64,000 nucleotides of DNA from Thalassovita autumnalis (lineage in GTDB: Bacteria > Pseudomonadota > Alphaproteobacteria > Rhodobacterales > Rhodobacteraceae): the NCBI RefSeq assembly GCF_001458255.1, contig NZ_CYSB01000037.1, forward strand, positions 1 to 64,000, read 5' to 3'. The notes under the pieces were generated by a model. That model was not told where the DNA came from, did no database searches, and saw only the letters and a program-made list of their open reading frames with translations. A program made the position numbers and the translations under genes. Below are positions 22,570-31,471 of this stretch, in pieces. Every line of letters begins with the position of its first letter. Position 1 is the first letter of the stretch.

Positions 22570-24889
22570 TGCTGTCGACGCTGTTACCGGGGAGGTGTTC
22601 CGGGATGGCTGGAGCCGCGTCCGGGGCTCGATGCAGGGGCTGCATGTCGCCAAGCAGAAACAGCTCATGCGCGCGGCAGCTGGGCACAGGCCAGCCGTCT
22701 TCAAGGCGATCCGGGGCGGGGGCACGCATACAAAATCGCAGCTCGCAAACCAGCTCGATTACCTGACCACCAAGTCCACCCATATCGTGGATTCGTGTGG
22801 GTTCTTGGATGGCAAGGTGAAGCTCGAGGCGGGTGAAATCAAGGATCTGACCGAGCGCTTTGCCAAGCGGTGGGATGCAGGCTTCAAACCCAAGCTGGGC
22901 CAGACCACACAAATGCTCATGTCCTTCCCCATCGGCACGCGGGGTGAGGATGTGCGCGACATCGCGACGGATGTGGCCGAGCGGTTCTTCCAGAGTGACG
23001 CGGGGCATTTCGACTACATCATCGCGGTGCATGAAGACCGCGATCACCCGCATGCGCATCTGGTGCTGAACCGCCGCTCGCAGGAAGGCGAGTTCTTCTT
23101 CCTCGGCCGCAACCACCGCTTCAACTATGACGACTTCCGCCTCGCCATGGTCGAGGAGGCGGAGAAGTATGGTGTGCGCCTGGAGGCCACGCGCCGGGTG
23201 GATCGCGGGGTTGTGCATTACCCAGCCCGCACCAGCGAGGTTTATGCGGCGAAAGAAGAGGGTCGCGCGCCTGTTGAGCGGGAGCGTGTGGGGCAGGACC
23301 TGACCCGGACGCTGGCGGAGATCGCCAACACCAGAACTGTCTACCATTCGCTTGCTGCGGAAGCCTCCAGAGAGGCCCGCGAGGATATTGCCGCGGCACT
23401 CTTCCGCGCGGGCGAGGTGCTGGCGCGTGGCGGGCAGGTGGACCGAACAGGAGATGTGTATATGGCCGAGGATCAAAGCTTTGAGGATTTGAGAAGCCTC
23501 TATGCGGAGAAGCTCGCGCGGGTACAGGGCATGATCGCCGAGAAGGCGGACGCGGAACGCCCCCTACTGGAAAAACGCCTCATCGAGATCCAGACGCAGG
23601 TCCAGCACATGCAGCCGCTCGGATTGCGATCATCCACGCTGTCAGAGACCCCCTCGGAGGGCGGGATCTATTCCGAAGCCAATATCGACGCCAGCCAGCG
23701 CGAGCGACTGGCCGAGCCCGACCTGAGATCGCGCATTGACGTAGCACTACGGGGCACCGGGATCAGCACATCGGAAGTGGTGGCCCGGATCGAGACCGGG
23801 GCGTCAAATGCAGCGCTTGAACATCAATGGATCGCAGATGATCTCTCCAAGGTGGCCAAGGCGCGCGATCTGAACCTCGAACGCCGCGCTGATCTGGAAC
23901 AGGCGCGCGACATTCTCAACGATGTGCATGTCGCGCTCGGCACGCTTCTGGAACGGGAAAACGTGCTGCGCCGGGATGGTGTCGTTGAAGCCGAACCGGT
24001 CAACGAGCGGTTCCACTATCAGGAGGACGCGGTCCGGGCGATGGAAGGGACAATCCGTCAGGAGATGCGCGCCGAGGGTCTGACATCGCAGCAGATCGAA
24101 GAGCGGGATTGGGAGGTGGTCTCACGGGCAGAGCGCCGGATCGAGGCGGAGCAGCGCGCGTATCTTGAGGCACATCCGCAGCTGCTCGCCCGTCCGGACG
24201 ATGTGATCGACCGGTCTGAGCCCTACAGGGAGACCATCACCGATGCGGTCCGCGCCAGAGAGATCAGCCGCGAGGTCGACCGGATCATGGAGGGTCGCGA
24301 TGCCCGCACCCCTGTTGCGGATGCAGTTACGGATGAATTGCGCGCGCGCTATCCGGACATGCCGTCCCACCTCGCCCGTGGTCTCGGCGCGACCTATGCG
24401 GCCGTCGTCGAGATACGTGACACGGAGGTCATCAATCAGGTCCGCCGCGAAAACGAGTTGCGCGAGGGGCTCGGGTCTGGCACGCGCGACGAAATCGTCG
24501 CAACCCGCGATGAAACTGCGCCGCAGTCTGGCCGTGCCGACCGCCTTGCAGACGAGATTGCGCGTGTCCTGGACCATGAGCGGGCGGGGGAATTGTCCGC
24601 GCCCTTCGAGACCGAGGCGGAGCGGGACGCCTTCCGCGACGAGATCGCGCGGGTGCTGGGTGAACGCCAATTGGCCCGCCTCACATCCGGCGACGCCGAC
24701 GCGCTGGACAAGGTCCTCGAGGACCGCCTCGACCGGCTCTATGTCGCCAAGGTCTACCTGCAATCGGATGCAGCGACGGCCAACACGGAGGCCTTGCGCC
24801 AGGTGGTCGATGATCTTGCCGACACCGAATACGAAAAACACCGCGCGACAGACGTGGATGGCGAGACCGAGCGGGGTCAGGTCCATTGA
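22556..24889 (+). CDS. VirD2-like relaxase (777 aa)
   Basis: The relaxase cuts oriT and stays covalently attached to the transferred strand. Residues 60-220 form the catalytic domain: the candidate nicking tyrosine lies in QLDYLTTKS at about 69, and the metal-binding motif HEDRDHPHAHLVLN lies at about 159-172. FNYDDFRLAMVEEAEKYGV follows. The rest, about 550 residues, is charged and helical, with many Glu/Arg and probable coiled coils, and would recruit the coupling protein. ATG 22556 is chosen over TTG 22550 because GAGGGAG lies 8 bases upstream. Its end meets the start of virD4 within a few bases. Confidence 0.88.
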   Translation: MRLNDAVDAVTGEVFRDGWSRVRGSMQGLHVAKQKQLMRAAAGHRPAVFKAIRGGGTHTKSQLANQLDYLTTKSTHIVDSCGFLDGKVKLEAGEIKDLTERFAKRWDAGFKPKLGQTTQMLMSFPIGTRGEDVRDIATDVAERFFQSDAGHFDYIIAVHEDRDHPHAHLVLNRRSQEGEFFFLGRNHRFNYDDFRLAMVEEAEKYGVRLEATRRVDRGVVHYPARTSEVYAAKEEGRAPVERERVGQDLTRTLAEIANTRTVYHSLAAEASREAREDIAAALFRAGEVLARGGQVDRTGDVYMAEDQSFEDLRSLYAEKLARVQGMIAEKADAERPLLEKRLIEIQTQVQHMQPLGLRSSTLSETPSEGGIYSEANIDASQRERLAEPDLRSRIDVALRGTGISTSEVVARIETGASNAALEHQWIADDLSKVAKARDLNLERRADLEQARDILNDVHVALGTLLERENVLRRDGVVEAEPVNERFHYQEDAVRAMEGTIRQEMRAEGLTSQQIEERDWEVVSRAERRIEAEQRAYLEAHPQLLARPDDVIDRSEPYRETITDAVRAREISREVDRIMEGRDARTPVADAVTDELRARYPDMPSHLARGLGATYAAVVEIRDTEVINQVRRENELREGLGSGTRDEIVATRDETAPQSGRADRLADEIARVLDHERAGELSAPFETEAERDAFRDEIARVLGERQLARLTSGDADALDKVLEDRLDRLYVAKVYLQSDAATANTEALRQVVDDLADTEYEKHRATDVDGETERGQVH

Positions 24890-24897
24890 GCGCCTCC

Positions 24898-26889
24898 ATG
24901 GGCAAAGCGCGGATCGCCACGGGCGTCCTGCTGGTGACGCTTGTGACCGGGGCCATGGGCTATACCATCGCGTCGGCGGTGCTGACCTTCCAGGACCTTG
25001 GCTTCGGGGCCGAGATCGACTTCGCCTATATCGCGCTGAACTACATGGCGATCCTCGATCGCCGCCCGGAGGACGCGCAACTTATTCACCTGATCATCGG
25101 CAGCTTCGCCGCCGCGGGTTTGATGTTGAGCCTCGCCCTCTCGGGATCGGCCCTCACACGCTTTGGCCAGACCCATTGGCAGTCTGCGCGCGAGATGAAG
25201 GCCAACGGGTTTTTCGGGGCGCCCGGGACCGGGTTCATCCTTGGCAAGCTGGGGACGCCTGGCTCCCGCGCCAACTACATTTGCTCCAAGGTCTTCCCGC
25301 ATGCGCTGATCGTGGCGCCCACGGGCCGCGGCAAGACCACGGGGTTCGTCATTCCGAACCTGCTGACCTGGCAAGGCTCCGCCGTGACGCTCGATGTGAA
25401 GGGCGAGTGTTTCGAGGCCACGGCCCGACACCGCGCAGCCCAAGGCGACAAGGTCTATCGCTTTGCCCCCACCGATTGGGAGGGCAAGCGCACGCATCGT
25501 TACAACCCGCTCCTACGCATCTATCAACTGAAAGATCCCGCGCGCCAGCAGATGGAATTGCAACTCCTGGCGACGCTCTTCCTGCAAAGCGACAATGACC
25601 GGGTGCAGGGCCTCCTCAAGGGCGGGATCGATCTCTTCGTGGCGGCAGGACTGCTGGCCTTCCAGCGCAAGCGTCCGACCTTGGGCGAGATCTACCGCAT
25701 CGCGGCCTCGGGCGGGAACAAGCAGAAGGAGTATTTCGCGCGGGGCCATGAGGTGGACAACAGGGCCGCCAAGCTGATCTTCACGCGGCTGGCCTCGACC
25801 AACAACGACACGCTGACCTCCTATGTCTCGCTCCTGATGACATCGGGGCTCGATCAATGGCAGAACCCGGCCATCGATGAGGCGACGGCAGTCTCGGACT
25901 TTGATTTCCGGACGATCCGCAAGAAGCCCTTTTCGGTCTATCTCGTGGTCCAGCCGCTAATGGTCAAACCCCTCGCGCCGCTGATCCGACTCTTCTTCTC
26001 CGATCTGCTCTCCGCCATGCAGGAAAAGGATCCCGGGCCAGACGAGCCGTGGCCCGTGATGATCATGCTCGACGAGTTCAACCGTCTCGGCAAGATGCCC
26101 ATCGTGGTCGAAAGCATCGAGACCCTGCGTACCTATCGCGGCCATTTGGCCGTGGTCACCCAAACCATCCCCGCCCTTGATGAAATCTACGGCGAAAACA
26201 CCCGCCGCGCCTTGCAGGGGAATGCGGGCGTGAAGCTCTACCTCACGCCCTCCGATGAAAAAACCGTCGAGGAGCTGAGCAAGGCGGTCGGCAAGACCAC
26301 GAAGACCGTGGTCACGCGCTCCCAGTCCATCGGCAAAAACCCCTTTGAAGGGCGCAGCCAATCCACACGGACCGAGGAGAGCTCTCTGCTCCCCGAAGAT
26401 GAGGCGCGCCGCCTGCCGCTCGACGAGATTGTCATGGTGATCGATGCGCAGATGCCGGTCCGGGCAAAGCGGATCCAGTATTTTGACGACCGCCTGTTCA
26501 AGGCGATCCATGCGGCGCAGTCGGGCGAGTTGCCGTTTCCAGAGCCTCGGGGAGGGGGGCCGCAGGGCAATCTGCCGCTGAGTATGCGGGCCATGCCGAT
26601 GACCCCGCCTTCCAAAGGGCCAAGTGGACCTGAGGATGTCGTGCATAGCGCAGGTCCGGCTGCTGACGGTCTGCCGTCTGAGCAACCCGACGCCGTTCCA
26701 AAGAAGACCGCGCCCGTCGTTCAAACCGTCATCGCCGAGGAGCAGCGACAGATGGAGATGGATTTTGGGGGTCAGGTCGCGGACGCCGAGGCAGCAAGCG
26801 TAGTTGACGAGGCGCAGATGCGCTCGGCTGTTGATGGCTTGGACGCGATGCTGCGGGAGGGGGATGGCGAAAAGCTGGTTGCTCGATAA
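24898..26889 (+). CDS. virD4: VirD4/TraG type IV coupling protein
   Basis: This inner-membrane ATPase links the relaxase-DNA complex to the VirB channel. Two membrane segments fall in the first 90 residues (IATGVLLVTLVTGAMGYTI and LIIGSFAAAGLMLSLALSG). The Walker A motif APTGRGKTT is at about 140-148, and Walker B MIMLDEFN at about 389-396. Then VESIETLRTYRGHLAVVTQT and YGENTRRALQGNAGVKLYLTP are typical of the TraG group. The tail past residue 540 is acidic and variable. ATG 24898 is used; a TTG at 24886 overlaps the relaxase stop. The gene ends the + strand transfer operon, and the defence island begins 550 bases later. Confidence 0.93.
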   Translation: MGKARIATGVLLVTLVTGAMGYTIASAVLTFQDLGFGAEIDFAYIALNYMAILDRRPEDAQLIHLIIGSFAAAGLMLSLALSGSALTRFGQTHWQSAREMKANGFFGAPGTGFILGKLGTPGSRANYICSKVFPHALIVAPTGRGKTTGFVIPNLLTWQGSAVTLDVKGECFEATARHRAAQGDKVYRFAPTDWEGKRTHRYNPLLRIYQLKDPARQQMELQLLATLFLQSDNDRVQGLLKGGIDLFVAAGLLAFQRKRPTLGEIYRIAASGGNKQKEYFARGHEVDNRAAKLIFTRLASTNNDTLTSYVSLLMTSGLDQWQNPAIDEATAVSDFDFRTIRKKPFSVYLVVQPLMVKPLAPLIRLFFSDLLSAMQEKDPGPDEPWPVMIMLDEFNRLGKMPIVVESIETLRTYRGHLAVVTQTIPALDEIYGENTRRALQGNAGVKLYLTPSDEKTVEELSKAVGKTTKTVVTRSQSIGKNPFEGRSQSTRTEESSLLPEDEARRLPLDEIVMVIDAQMPVRAKRIQYFDDRLFKAIHAAQSGELPFPEPRGGGPQGNLPLSMRAMPMTPPSKGPSGPEDVVHSAGPAADGLPSEQPDAVPKKTAPVVQTVIAEEQRQMEMDFGGQVADAEAASVVDEAQMRSAVDGLDAMLREGDGEKLVAR

Positions 26890-27440
26890 AGTGGCGGGCA
26901 TCGCGTGTCTGTCAGGGACGGCGGGAAGCGCACGCTCGCTGCAGCGGCATGGAGCCGCTCCTACGACTGACAAAGCCGACGTCCACAAAGGACGAGTATG
27001 CTCCATTGGGTGTTTCTTTCGAAACTACCGAAGTTCGCAGCAGTTGTGACTTGCTTCAAAAATTGAGAATCTATTGCTAGAATGCGATTGCGAAGAACCA
27101 ATGACTTGCGACCGCAAGCCGTGCGGAAGAGTTTCAAGTAGTTGCAACTGATTTTGCCGCGAAGTTCAGAATGAAGAAGTTGGGATTAGGCACGACGCAG
27201 GTTCGTGGCGCGCACTTTGGCGAGTGAACGTCATCTTGGAACACAGAGGGACTTGGTCCCAAGTTTGCCTTGACCACTTCTGGGGAATATCTTCGATGCT
27301 CAACTTAGCATAACCCGGCGAACCTGATGTTAAGATGGGACGGATACTTTTTCCGTGGCATTGATGGGCTACAGGTTGTAGCGTCGGCGCTCTACGGCCC
27401 AGGAATTTGTATGTCGGCGCTTATGACTCGGAGAACACAT
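26890..27440. other. AT-richer intergenic region ahead of the defence island
   Basis: No gene is supported in these 551 bases. The composition is clearly more AT-rich than the genes on either side, with TTGACC at about 27269 and other promoter-like pieces but no confident -35/-10 pair. It is the left junction of the defence island and should contain its promoter. Confidence 0.5.
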
Positions 27441-28514
27441 ATGACCGCTGTCCCGCACGGTTTCACATTCATTGACCTCTTCGCGGGCATTGGCGGCCTG
27501 CGCATAGGTTTCGAGGCAGCAGGAGGAACCTGCGTATTCACCAGTGAGTGGAACAAGTTCTCGAAGGAGACCTATCGCGCGAATTTCGAAGACGAACATG
27601 AGATCAAGGGCGACATCACAAAGGTCGACGAGCAGGACATTCCAGCACACGACGTCCTCCTCGCCGGATTTCCGTGCCAGCCATTTTCCATCGCCGGGGT
27701 GTCGAAGAAAAACTCATTGGGGCGGGCCCATGGTTTCGCAGACGAGACACAGGGCACATTATTCTTCGACGTGGTTCGTATCCTGAGGCACCACAGGCCA
27801 AGAGCGTTCTTGTTGGAAAACGTAAAGAACCTCCTATCGCACGACAAGGGAAATACGTTCCGGGTCATACTACATGCCCTCGACGAACTCGGGTACGATG
27901 TCGACCATAAGGTGATCGACGCGCGCCATTGGGTTCCGCAGCACCGGGAGCGTATCTTCATCGCTGGCTTCCGGCGCGACGTGCCCGCCGCGTTTTCCCT
28001 CGACGAGGTGATGCTCCCGGAAGGTCCTGCACCGACACTTGCAGACATACTGCACCCGCAGGACGGTTCGGAAATTGTCGAGGAGCCTTATACCACCGGG
28101 CCCTTGGCCCGAGTAGGAGACAAATATACGCTCACGCCCAACCTATGGAAATATCTCCAGAACTACGCTGCCAAGCACAAGGCCGCCGGAAATGGTTTCG
28201 GATTTGGCCTGTGCCAGCCATTCAACGTCGCGCGCACACTGAGTGCCCGTTACTACAAAGATGGCAGCGAGATACTGATCGCTCAGGACCACGGCACGCC
28301 CCGGCGCTTGACGCCAAGGGAATGCGCGAGGCTGATGGGGTTTGACCGGAAGGGCTCAAACCAACCTTGGAAGATCGTTGTCTCCGACACCCAGGCCTAC
28401 CGGCAGTTCGGCAATGCAGTTGCTGCCCCAGTTGCAATTGCCATAGCAGAAGCCATGGCCCCTTGGATCACCAACACGGTCGCACTGCACCCCAAACGGG
28501 GCAAGCGTGCCTGA
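27441..28514 (+). CDS. dcm: C5-cytosine DNA methyltransferase
   Basis: The 357-residue protein has the ordered motifs of cytosine-C5 methylases: motif [15 protein letters not shown] at about 11-24, the catalytic [11 protein letters not shown] at about 76-86, motif VI ENVKNL near 125, motif [16 protein letters not shown] near 168, and motif [21 protein letters not shown] near 320. It should protect host DNA by methylating one cytosine context, and the partner Vsr gene and the EcoRII-N-like gene hint at a CCWGG-like site, which is not proven. ATG 27441 has GGAGAACA before it; an upstream ATG at 27411 is less likely. The vsr gene starts inside its last codons. Confidence 0.93.
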   Translation: MTAVPHGFTFIDLFAGIGGLRIGFEAAGGTCVFTSEWNKFSKETYRANFEDEHEIKGDITKVDEQDIPAHDVLLAGFPCQPFSIAGVSKKNSLGRAHGFADETQGTLFFDVVRILRHHRPRAFLLENVKNLLSHDKGNTFRVILHALDELGYDVDHKVIDARHWVPQHRERIFIAGFRRDVPAAFSLDEVMLPEGPAPTLADILHPQDGSEIVEEPYTTGPLARVGDKYTLTPNLWKYLQNYAAKHKAAGNGFGFGLCQPFNVARTLSARYYKDGSEILIAQDHGTPRRLTPRECARLMGFDRKGSNQPWKIVVSDTQAYRQFGNAVAAPVAIAIAEAMAPWITNTVALHPKRGKRA

Positions 28515-28995
28515 CAAGCCTCCCATGACCCGGTCCGCGATGATGTCGCGGATCGGCCCCAAGGATACCAAGCCCGAGATCATGGTGCGCAAGGGCCTTC
28601 ATCGGATGGGATTCCGCTACCGCCTTCACACCAAAGACCTTCCTGGAAAACCGGACATCGTGCTCCCGAAATACCGGACGGTGATTTTTGTTCACGGTTG
28701 TTTCTGGCACGGGCACGAGGGCTGCCGTTATTTTCGGATTCCCAAGACGAATACTGTATTCTGGCAAACCAAGATAGGGCGGAACCATGAAAGGGATGCT
28801 GCAGTCCGACAACGCCTTGTAGAGTCAGGCTGGCGCGTCCTAATTGTATGGGAGTGCGCAATACGACAGGTTTCAGAGGATTTCCTGATACCCGTCATTG
28901 CAGATTGGTTGGCGGGCCTTGAAAATGAGGCCAGCATTTCAGAGCAGAACTTTTTTTCTCGTTTGGAGGGGAAGTCCTGCTCGCGTGTGAAGTGA
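28507..28995 (+). CDS. vsr: Vsr-type DNA mismatch endonuclease
   Basis: Typical members nick DNA beside a T:G mismatch made when 5-methylcytosine deaminates, so they are often paired with Dcm. The 162-residue protein matches throughout: [19 protein letters not shown], then [20 protein letters not shown] with the catalytic aspartate, then [15 protein letters not shown] and [18 protein letters not shown], ending [10 protein letters not shown]. The GTG at 28507 overlaps the methylase end by eight bases. The neighbouring nucleases leave open whether it repairs damage or serves in restriction. A 12-base gap separates it from the GHKL gene. Confidence 0.93.
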   Translation: MPDKPPMTRSAMMSRIGPKDTKPEIMVRKGLHRMGFRYRLHTKDLPGKPDIVLPKYRTVIFVHGCFWHGHEGCRYFRIPKTNTVFWQTKIGRNHERDAAVRQRLVESGWRVLIVWECAIRQVSEDFLIPVIADWLAGLENEASISEQNFFSRLEGKSCSRVK

Positions 28996-29007
28996 AAGAG
29001 CAGGAAG

Positions 29008-30636
29008 ATGAACGACCTCATCAACGATCCGAATGCCGCACGGCTTATCGTCGGTCTTCGGGATACCGGTTACAATGTCAAGACGGCTGCGGCTGACATC
29101 ATCGACAATTCCATCGCTGCCGGGGCCAATACCGTGAACGTCAACATCGAGTTGATGCACGATGGACGGAAGATCGTTTATTTTGGAGATGATGGGCACG
29201 GTATGAACTTTGACGAGGTCCGCAGAGCAATGCGTTACGGGGCCGACAAACGCTCGGATGCGAAAAGTCTCGGGAAATTCGGATTGGGGTTAAAGACGGC
29301 CTCCAGTTCAGTCTGCAAGCGCTACAGCCTGATTTCACGGAAGTCGCCGGACGAGGAATTGGCCAAGTTGACTTGGGATCTCGAACATGTCGAGGCACAG
29401 AACACTTGGGAGATGCTCGATGATCCGGTGACACCCGATCAGGCCGAGCTTTTCGAGGAGCTTTGTGGTGAGACCGGGACCCTAGTCGTTTGGGAAAACT
29501 GCGATCGCATCCTGTCAAAGGATTACGACCCCGGCTCCAAGGAAAAGGCGGCGATCAAACGGCTGTCAGAGACCTTGGCGAAGCACCTTGCGCTCGTCTT
29601 TCACCGGTTCATCGACACGGCAGACGACCGCGAGAGGAACGTGGCGATCCGGATCAATGGTGCAGATGTAACCGCATGGAACCCGTTCTATCCTGACCGG
29701 TCTGATCAAGTCCTTGCCGAGTCAAAGCAACGCATCTTGGTCGAGCTGCCAGATGGCAGCGAAGCCGAAGCAGGAATCAAGGCGTGGATCCTGCCTCACC
29801 GTCGCGACATGACAAAGGAAGAAGAAGCCGAATTCGCGCGCATTTCGAACCGGGCGCAGGGCTTTTATGTTTATCGCGAGGGACGCCTCATTCAGGATGG
29901 CGGCTGGTTGGACGTATTTGGTGCACCTGAACCCCATACTTCGCTCCTGCGCATTGAATTCGACTTCACTCATGAATTGGATGAAGCCTTCCGTATCGAC
30001 GTGAAGAAATCGCGCATCCTGTTCCACCCAGAATTGGAAGACGGACTTCGCAGCCTCCTGCAACCGGTCTACCGCGAGGCCGGAAACCGGTATCGCCGTA
30101 TCACCCGCGACGATGCCAACAAGAAGGCAAAGGTCAACCACGGGAGTTCAAACAAAAACATCGCTGCAACTGCCAACGTTACAAAACCACAGGTAGCCAG
30201 CGCAGATCCGGCAAGCCAAACCGTGGAGCTCAACAACCGGCGCGGTGTGAAGATCCGTATCAAGGTGCCCGTCCAAGATCACGTCAATCCGGACTCGATC
30301 TACGTGGAGGCAGTTACAACCATCACCAGCGGACACCTGTTCGAACCGGCTTATCGCAGTCCCGGTGTGGAGGACCACGTGCCTAGCGTGCTGTTGAACA
30401 AGCATCACGACTTCTACCAGAAAATCTATCAGCGGGCTGCTGGAAGCGGCTATGCCGTAGAAGGGATGGACCTGCTGCTCTATGCCTTTGCCATGGCGGA
30501 ACAGAACAACACCGATCCAGAACTGGAGCCTGTGTTTGAGGACATCCGCGAAGAGATCTCCTCCAACCTAAAGAAGCTGCTCCGCAACCTCCCTGATCCA
30601 ACGTCGGTGGAGCTGACCGAGGATGACGAAGACTGA
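29008..30636 (+). CDS. GHKL ATPase of the MORC/MutL-like type
   Basis: The first 100 residues show a Bergerat ATP-binding fold: ADIIDNSIAAGA at 29-40 (N box), FGDDGHGM at 59-66 (G1), and LGKFGLGLKTAS at 88-99 (G2). This N box with a DN pair is the MutL/Hsp90/MORC type, not that of histidine kinases. Residues 150-400 form a transducer-like region with FYVYREGRLIQDGGWLD. The C-terminal 120 residues are acidic and helical. Such ATPases are known in restriction-modification operons together with methylases, Vsr and helicases, and were proposed as ancestors of eukaryotic MORC proteins. ATP-driven dimer closure on DNA is the likely role. AAGAGCAGGAAG precedes the ATG. Confidence 0.85.
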   Translation: MNDLINDPNAARLIVGLRDTGYNVKTAAADIIDNSIAAGANTVNVNIELMHDGRKIVYFGDDGHGMNFDEVRRAMRYGADKRSDAKSLGKFGLGLKTASSSVCKRYSLISRKSPDEELAKLTWDLEHVEAQNTWEMLDDPVTPDQAELFEELCGETGTLVVWENCDRILSKDYDPGSKEKAAIKRLSETLAKHLALVFHRFIDTADDRERNVAIRINGADVTAWNPFYPDRSDQVLAESKQRILVELPDGSEAEAGIKAWILPHRRDMTKEEEAEFARISNRAQGFYVYREGRLIQDGGWLDVFGAPEPHTSLLRIEFDFTHELDEAFRIDVKKSRILFHPELEDGLRSLLQPVYREAGNRYRRITRDDANKKAKVNHGSSNKNIAATANVTKPQVASADPASQTVELNNRRGVKIRIKVPVQDHVNPDSIYVEAVTTITSGHLFEPAYRSPGVEDHVPSVLLNKHHDFYQKIYQRAAGSGYAVEGMDLLLYAFAMAEQNNTDPELEPVFEDIREEISSNLKKLLRNLPDPTSVELTEDDED

Positions 30637-31471
30637 GATGCTGTCAGCCCGCCAAACCCTCATCCGTGAAGAACTGGAGGCTGGAACCGGCGCCGCGATT
30701 GGCATGGCCGTCGACGGGTCGAAATCGCGGACTGGCTTGCGGATCTGGTTTGCTGATCTTGAGGAACGGCACGGCCCCGTGGCCGAGCTGCGTCCGTACG
30801 GTCTAAAGGGTTACGCGGTGACGCTGGGATTCGGTGCTTTTGCTGGTGAGGTCGTACGTCGGATCGCCTGTGCCGTGCCCGAAGATGTCCGTCTGGCACG
30901 AGCACTTGTCGCGTCAATTGACAGCTCTGTGGAGGTCGAAATCCAAGGGCAGGACAAAGCCGACTGGAAAATCACCTCCGGAGATTTCCGGATGACGGCC
31001 ATCACCCGGAACCTTCCGCGCGATCCCGAGGTCGCACTGACCGAGGTCAGCCGCGACACAATCGTACCCATGATGGCTGCCATGGCCGAGCTGATCGGAT
31101 ACGATGTCATTGATGAGGACGACATCGGTGAGCCAGAATACGAAGGGGCGGAACTCGTCTCGACAGTCAGGCGCCGGGAACGAAACCCCCGAAATCGGCT
31201 CCTGTGCATCAGGCTGCATGGCGAAATCTGCGCCTGCTGCGGCGTCGATCCACGCGAAACCTATGGTGCCGCAGGCAGCATCATCGAGGTTCATCATCTC
31301 GAACCGCTTTCGCTTCTGAAAGAGCCACGCCCCTATGACCCGGCACGCGACCTCGCGCCGCTCTGCCCGAATTGTCATCGCGCCGCGCATACGCGCCGTC
31401 CCGAACCATGGTCGTTGGAGGAACTTCGCGAATTGATGGCCGTTCCGATGGGCAAGGCTGGTGCCCAGTGA
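30623..31471 (+). CDS. HNH endonuclease
   Basis: The 282-residue protein has a C-terminal HNH nuclease domain: ICACCGVDPRETYG at about 201-214, then IIEVHHLEPLSL at about 219-230 with the catalytic histidine pair, then DLAPLCPNCHRAAHTR at about 242-257. The cysteines CxCC and CPNC should bind the structural zinc, as in McrA-like and related restriction nucleases. Residues 1-190 may recognise modified or target DNA. It overlaps the GHKL gene by 14 bases and its own stop overlaps the helicase start. It is the main candidate for the cutting enzyme of the operon. An ATG at 30638 is a possible alternative start. Confidence 0.85.
   Translation: MTKTEMLSARQTLIREELEAGTGAAIGMAVDGSKSRTGLRIWFADLEERHGPVAELRPYGLKGYAVTLGFGAFAGEVVRRIACAVPEDVRLARALVASIDSSVEVEIQGQDKADWKITSGDFRMTAITRNLPRDPEVALTEVSRDTIVPMMAAMAELIGYDVIDEDDIGEPEYEGAELVSTVRRRERNPRNRLLCIRLHGEICACCGVDPRETYGAAGSIIEVHHLEPLSLLKEPRPYDPARDLAPLCPNCHRAAHTRRPEPWSLEELRELMAVPMGKAGAQ

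Noticed and set aside
25957-27006. 349-codon frame on the - strand over the end of virD4
   Set aside because: It is antisense to the coupling protein, with no supporting features.
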